From Anaerolineae bacterium (GTDB taxonomy: Bacteria > Chloroflexota > Anaerolineae > JAFGEY01), in assembly GCA_016929205.1 (NCBI GenBank), contig JAFGJF010000106.1, positions 1 to 8,315 of the forward strand: a stretch of 8,315 nucleotides of DNA, given 5' to 3'. The notes under the pieces are model-generated. The model searched no databases and had not been told where the DNA came from. It saw only the letters and a list, made by a program, of their open reading frames with translations. Both the position numbers and the translations under genes were made by a program. This document shows, piece by piece, positions 5,921 through 8,315 of the stretch (position 1 is its first letter; every line of letters begins with the position of its first letter).

Positions 5921-6580
5921 TTACTGCGCATAGTGATAATACACGAAAATAAAGCACAACGAGCTGATCAAGTGCCAGAGCGCATGTCCCTGGATCCGGT
6001 GGTTGTCCGGGCGAAACAAAACGCCTTTCAAATCCAGTAGCCAGAATGTAAACGCCAGCAAAAGCGTCACAAGCATCCAGGTGAAACTTGTATAGTTGAT
6101 CGTCGTGTGGCCGCTGATGCCAATGATGCTTTGCAGCACAAGGATCGCCAGCACGTGTGTGCCAAAGATAATGATGCCTGATTTGGCCTTGATCCGCAAA
6201 AACAGGATGCTTGATCCCAGGACCAGCGCCAGGTACAAGCTGTAGAACGCGCCGTCGCCAAAGCGAAACAGCGTTTGCAGGTCGAGCACCATGAGCAGGC
6301 AGGAAAAGAGGTACATCGAGATCAGGTCGGATGTCTGAAACGCCAAGGTGAACGAGGCGTGGTACAGAAAGGATGTCGCCCCGATCAGAATTGCCGTCAG
6401 TGGGACCATCCACAGCATATGGTATGTCTCGATCCCAAATCGTGCGTACAGCCACAATCCGACAAAGACATACGCCAGATTTGACCAGGTGTTCGCCGGC
6501 TGCCTGATCCAGGTGTCTAGATTGCTTTCATTGTACTTGACTGTGGCGGGTCCGAGTTTGTGCCAAGGGTTATGACCCAT
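5921..6580 (-). CDS. Ceramidase-family (CREST superfamily) integral membrane hydrolase
   Basis: A 219-residue multi-pass membrane protein with about seven hydrophobic segments (near 31-48, 54-72, 83-100, 111-129, 136-155, 165-183 and 200-216). The CREST catalytic residues are all present with the spacing known from human ACER3: Ser70 and His74 (SFLYH), Asp85, and the H-x-x-x-H pair His199/His203 (HALWH). The S-to-H (4) and S-to-D (15) distances are identical to ACER3. An N-terminal E-x-N plus QPANTWSN segment (18-34) stands where ACER3 binds calcium. Family members hydrolyse amide bonds of ceramides or act on related lipids in a zinc-dependent way; the bacterial substrate is unknown. The ATG at 6580 follows TAAGG. 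It is followed within 15 nt by the Clp1-like kinase. Confidence 0.86.
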   Translation of the reverse strand: MGHNPWHKLGPATVKYNESNLDTWIRQPANTWSNLAYVFVGLWLYARFGIETYHMLWMVPLTAILIGATSFLYHASFTLAFQTSDLISMYLFSCLLMVLDLQTLFRFGDGAFYSLYLALVLGSSILFLRIKAKSGIIIFGTHVLAILVLQSIIGISGHTTINYTSFTWMLVTLLLAFTFWLLDLKGVLFRPDNHRIQGHALWHLISSLCFIFVYYHYAQ

Positions 6581-6623
6581 ACTAAAGCCTTACCGATCAA
6601 GATGTCCCAGTCTAGAGCTGGGA

Positions 6624-7226
6624 TTAGAGCTGAACGACTTTGCCTGCATTTAGCATGGTTTCGGCAATGGTATACATATTTGATACCTCGCCTACGGCCA
6701 GTTTGTCCGCGATCTCGTAATACCCCAGGCAGGTGCCGCAAGCCAAAAGTTCGATGCCGCGCTGGCTTAATGACACCAGGTCTTCCAGGATCGGGGATCC
6801 TTCAATCGTCAATTTCACGCCGCTGTTGAAAAAAATGATCGTCTCTGGCGCTGGTTCGACTTCGCCGAGGGTATGGAAAAAACCACGGATCAGAACATTG
6901 CCCAGTTCGTCGTGCTCGCCGCGACCCATAAACTCGCTCGAGACGACCAGCACCAGCGGCCCTCCTGACGGCGCGAGCTCACAACTGACCTCTTGATCGT
7001 CTACAGCATCGGCCGTCCCTTTGCCGCCGATATGCAGAGTGATGTCGTCGTCGTGTTGTTCGGCTTGGACAGCGTACCCGGCTTTTTGGGCCATGCGGGT
7101 GACATTCTGCTGTGCCGTCTCGTTGTCGACAATGATTGTCGCTTCGTTGCTTTCTTTGAGTGCGTTTCGTGTCAGGATCACCGGCTGCGGGCATGGCAAC
7201 CCTCGGGCGTCAATGAGTTTCGCCAT
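6624..7226 (-). CDS. yedF: Sulfurtransferase-like selenium metabolism protein YedF
   Basis: A 200-residue two-domain protein. The N-terminal TusA/SirA-like domain (about 1-75) has the CPxP signature in RGLPCPQPV with reactive Cys12. The C-terminal DsrE/F-like domain (about 88-200) carries VVSSEFMGRG (94-103), IIFFNSGVKL (130-139) and CGTCLGYY with Cys163 and Cys166. This fusion matches the family annotated as selenium-metabolism YedF, found next to selD and other selenium genes in many anaerobes; it is thought to handle persulfide or perselenide sulfur/selenium, but the reaction is not proven. The ATG at 7226 has AAGGAG six nt upstream. It follows DUF3343 within 15 nt. The stop is followed by a 6-bp hairpin (6605-6623) without a T-run. 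Confidence 0.92.
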   Translation of the reverse strand: MAKLIDARGLPCPQPVILTRNALKESNEATIIVDNETAQQNVTRMAQKAGYAVQAEQHDDDITLHIGGKGTADAVDDQEVSCELAPSGGPLVLVVSSEFMGRGEHDELGNVLIRGFFHTLGEVEPAPETIIFFNSGVKLTIEGSPILEDLVSLSQRGIELLACGTCLGYYEIADKLAVGEVSNMYTIAETMLNAGKVVQL

Positions 7227-7241
7227 CGTTGCTCCTTGTAT

Positions 7242-7472
7242 TCAGATTTCGTGAATGCTTTCAAAATCGACTTTGTTCTTTTGTAACGCTGCTTTGACGG
7301 CGTCAACGTCCGATCGTTCCACCCGTACACAGACCCCACAGTTTGAGCTGATCTGTCGTGGCACGGGGATCAATTTACAGCCAATGTTTGCCATATTGAG
7401 CACTTTTTCGGCGCGGATCGCGTGCCCGGTGCTTTGGACGAGGATCACGGCGTAACGGTTTCTCCAGGGCAT
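7242..7472 (-). CDS. DUF3343 putative Se/S carrier protein
   Basis: A 76-residue protein matching DUF3343, a ferredoxin-like small domain often coded beside YedF, SelD or SelA and proposed to carry sulfur or selenium. The marks are an opening strand YAVILVQSTGHAIRAEKVL (7-25), the cysteine in NIGCKLIPVPRQ (29-40) and the C-x-x-C of SSNCGVCVRV (42-51; Cys45, Cys48). The C-terminal helix (54-65) is the usual close. The ATG at 7472 is preceded by GGAAGGAATAGGAT, giving an AAGGA-type site. Neighbours on both sides lie within 40 nt, so it belongs to the same transcript as YedF. The carrier role is a family proposal, not shown here. Confidence 0.88.
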   Translation of the reverse strand: MPWRNRYAVILVQSTGHAIRAEKVLNMANIGCKLIPVPRQISSNCGVCVRVERSDVDAVKAALQKNKVDFESIHEI

Positions 7473-7512
7473 ATCCTATTCCTTCCGAACGTCTCTATTT
7501 CCCAGGCACGGC

Positions 7513-7788
7513 CTAATCTGCCAACGCGATATCTTGGATGTGATGCGTGGCCGCATAAGCGAGCGCTTGTTCTTCACTTGCAAAGGCGCGGACGACATTA
7601 AACTCGCGCCAGACGCGTTCGCCGTCGATCTCGACCTCGATCGTCCGCCGCTGCATCATACCCGGTTGAGGCGGATCGATGTCCAGCAGGCAGATCCGCG
7701 CGGTGTTCATCTGGCGGCATATTGCGCAGCGCTGCGGTCCTCGCTTGCAGTGTGTGGTACGTATCGTTCGAATAATGTGATGGGACAT
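7513..7788 (-). CDS. Small cysteine-bearing protein of unknown function
   Basis: A 91-residue frame between the membrane protein and DUF3343, not recognised. The N-terminus is basic with a possible metal- or persulfide-binding cluster: Cys14, Cys21 and Cys24 (C-x6-C-x2-C), with His13 next to the first and Cys33 further on. The second half (about 45-91) is acidic and looks like a compact alpha/beta unit: a RRTIEVEIDGERVWREFNV-type strand pair then a helix with SEEQALAYAATHH. No signal peptide or membrane segment. The ATG at 7788 has only a weak GGA before it; Met27 is an alternative start that would drop the three-cysteine cluster. Its place in the YedF/DUF3343 string suggests a role in sulfur or selenium handling, which is inference. 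Confidence 0.65.
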   Translation of the reverse strand: MSHHIIRTIRTTHCKRGPQRCAICRQMNTARICLLDIDPPQPGMMQRRTIEVEIDGERVWREFNVVRAFASEEQALAYAATHHIQDIALAD

Positions 7789-7844
7789 GGTCCATTACCA
7801 AGTTGGGTTATCCAAAGACAATTTGTGTCGAGCCTCCGCAAATC

Positions 7845-8054
7845 CTAGCTGCGGCGCTCCCACAACGTACTCAGGCCATTCCCCAGCAAAAAGCCGAGAA
7901 AGACAGCCAGCAGCCAGTCCCACTGTGCCGTCGCAAACAGCACCAGCATCAACATGAGCAGCATCACCGAAATATACAGGCGCGGGCGGATGGGTGGGTC
8001 TTTTTTGTTGCTTGTCATGATTGTCAAACCAGTTCTAGATGGATCGAGATCCAC
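7845..8054 (-). CDS. Small two-helix membrane protein
   Basis: A protein of 69 residues if started at the GTG at 8054, or 57 from the ATG at 8018. It has a basic N-terminal part (SNKKDPPIRPR), two hydrophobic helices (about 27-43, rich in Met and Leu, and 46-62) split by QWDW, and a short charged tail WERRS. By the positive-inside rule both ends would be cytoplasmic. The GTG has GGGGGAG 7 nt upstream, but that site lies in a hairpin; the ATG at 8018 has no ribosome binding site but stands 5 nt after the stop of a 10-codon reading frame that uses the same Shine-Dalgarno. Family not recognised. It heads the YedF/DUF3343 string. Confidence 0.7.
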   Translation of the reverse strand: MDLDPSRTGLTIMTSNKKDPPIRPRLYISVMLLMLMLVLFATAQWDWLLAVFLGFLLGNGLSTLWERRS

Positions 8055-8056
8055 AT
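8024..8056 (-). CDS. Possible 10-codon upstream reading frame (leader peptide)
   Basis: An ATG at 8056 overlaps the GTG start of the membrane protein in another frame (ATGTG). It codes MWISIHLELV and stops with TGA at 8024, five nt before the ATG at 8018. It would use the same GGGGAG Shine-Dalgarno, 5 nt away. If translated it could deliver ribosomes to the ATG at 8018. No amino-acid run of an attenuator peptide is seen, and it may be chance. Confidence 0.25.
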   Translation of the reverse strand: MWISIHLELV

Positions 8057-8061
8057 TTTTG

Positions 8062-8089
8062 CTCCCCCTGGATTTGACAATCCGGGGAG
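8062..8089 (-). promoter_or_regulatory. Hairpin masking the Shine-Dalgarno of the membrane-protein gene
   Basis: In the minus-strand RNA CUCCCC pairs with GGGGAG and, inside it, GGAUU pairs with AAUCC around a GUCA tetraloop, leaving a 2-nt bulge: 11 bp over 28 nt. The 3-prime arm is the ribosome binding site itself, so folding would block initiation at 8056 and 8054. No T-run follows, so it is not a terminator. It could be opened by a protein, a partner RNA or heat; the mechanism is not shown. Confidence 0.5.
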
Positions 8090-8106
8090 AGGGGCAAGAT
8101 TGTGAG

Positions 8107-8194
8107 CTACTGATCCGGACGAAATTTCCTAAACTTTTGAATGCCTCTCATAGGGGGCAAAAAATCGCGTAGCTGTATATGTTGGGATCAGTAG
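8107..8194. repeat. 10-bp inverted repeat pair in the 150-bp intergenic spacer
   Basis: CTACTGATCC (8107-8116) and GGATCAGTAG (8185-8194) are perfect inverted copies enclosing 68 bp. The enclosed stretch includes a run of six A (T on the minus strand) at 8159-8164. The right copy also takes part in a small 6-bp hairpin just after the upstream gene's stop. No target-site duplication or transposon end is recognised. No convincing promoter was found in 8055-8204. Confidence 0.4.
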
Positions 8195-8204
8195 ACCCCG
8201 TATG

Positions 8205-8315
8205 TCAGGGCCGCGCCGGGCTGCCGTCGGGCAGGCGGCTCTGTGTCCACCACTCGACCGTATCCTCGCACGGGTATTGTGCCGCCAGCTTTTCGTCGAT
8301 GTCGATCCCCAGGCC
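8205..8315 (-). CDS. C-terminal end of an enolase-superfamily enzyme (mandelate racemase/muconate lactonizing type), partial
   Basis: Read from the right edge to TGA at 8205, giving 36 residues; the start lies beyond the window. The tail begins GLGIDIDEKLAAQYP, closely resembling the C-terminal segment of many acid-sugar dehydratases and other mandelate-racemase-like enzymes, where a GLGI-IDE strand is followed by a helix. The last residues (RLPDGSPARP) fit the usual DG-containing tail. Catalytic residues are outside the window, so the substrate cannot be stated. No clear intrinsic terminator follows: a 6-bp stem lies just after the stop but the T-run is more than 20 nt further on. Confidence 0.6.
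   Translation of the reverse strand, partial: GLGIDIDEKLAAQYPCEDTVEWWTQSRLPDGSPARP

Noticed and set aside
6605..6623. Hairpin TCCCAG/CTGGGA right after the YedF stop as a terminator
   Set aside because: The 6-bp stem has a 7-nt loop and no T-run after it; the next gene follows closely, so read-through is likely.
6624..7472. Selenocysteine codon or SECIS element in the selenium-related genes
   Set aside because: No in-frame TGA interrupts either gene and the conserved cysteines are coded by TGC or TGT.

Overview
All supported genes in this window lie on the minus strand, so transcription runs from the right end to the left. GC content is moderate to high, coding density is high and starts mostly carry GGAGG-type ribosome binding sites. 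Together with the gene set (three sHsps in a row, a bacterial Clp1-like kinase, a YedF/DUF3343 pair, a ceramidase-like membrane protein), this suggests a Chloroflexota (Anaerolineae-like) bacterium. That assignment is inference from gene flavour; no marker gene is present.

Reading with transcription: (1) 8315-8205 is the last 36 residues of an enzyme resembling the mandelate racemase/muconate lactonizing branch of the enolase superfamily. (2) 8204-8055 is a spacer with a 10-bp inverted repeat and a strong hairpin over a Shine-Dalgarno. (3) 8054-6624 is a selenium/sulfur-related module: a small two-helix membrane protein, a small cysteine-bearing protein of unknown function, a DUF3343 putative Se/S carrier and the YedF sulfurtransferase-like protein. 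(4) 6580-5027 is a ceramidase-family (CREST) membrane hydrolase followed 15 nt later by a Clp1/Grc3-type polynucleotide 5-prime kinase. (5) 4958-2868 is a tight cluster of small enzymes: TM1367-type cyclophilin-like protein, GNAT acetyltransferase (4-bp overlap), SnoaL/NTF2-like protein and an inositol-monophosphatase family enzyme. (6) 2867-2612 is a regulatory region with four ATTAGA hexamers at exact 11-bp spacing and an inverted repeat in the presumed leader. (7) 2611-1081 is a three-gene operon of divergent small heat-shock proteins, with a long hairpin between the second and third. (8) 1080-892 is a structured 3-prime region ending in a strong intrinsic terminator. (9) 838-1 is the N-terminal 279 residues of a diacylglycerol-kinase family lipid kinase, with its own candidate promoter partly inside that terminator.

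The window is mainly ordinary chromosomal housekeeping and stress genes. No CRISPR array, insertion sequence, tRNA or rRNA was seen. The most interesting signals are regulatory: the helically phased ATTAGA array before the sHsp operon, the Shine-Dalgarno-masking hairpin with a 10-codon upstream reading frame at the head of the selenium module, and the nested terminator/promoter with paired CACGTG sites before the lipid kinase. No intergenic stretch exceeds 300 bases.
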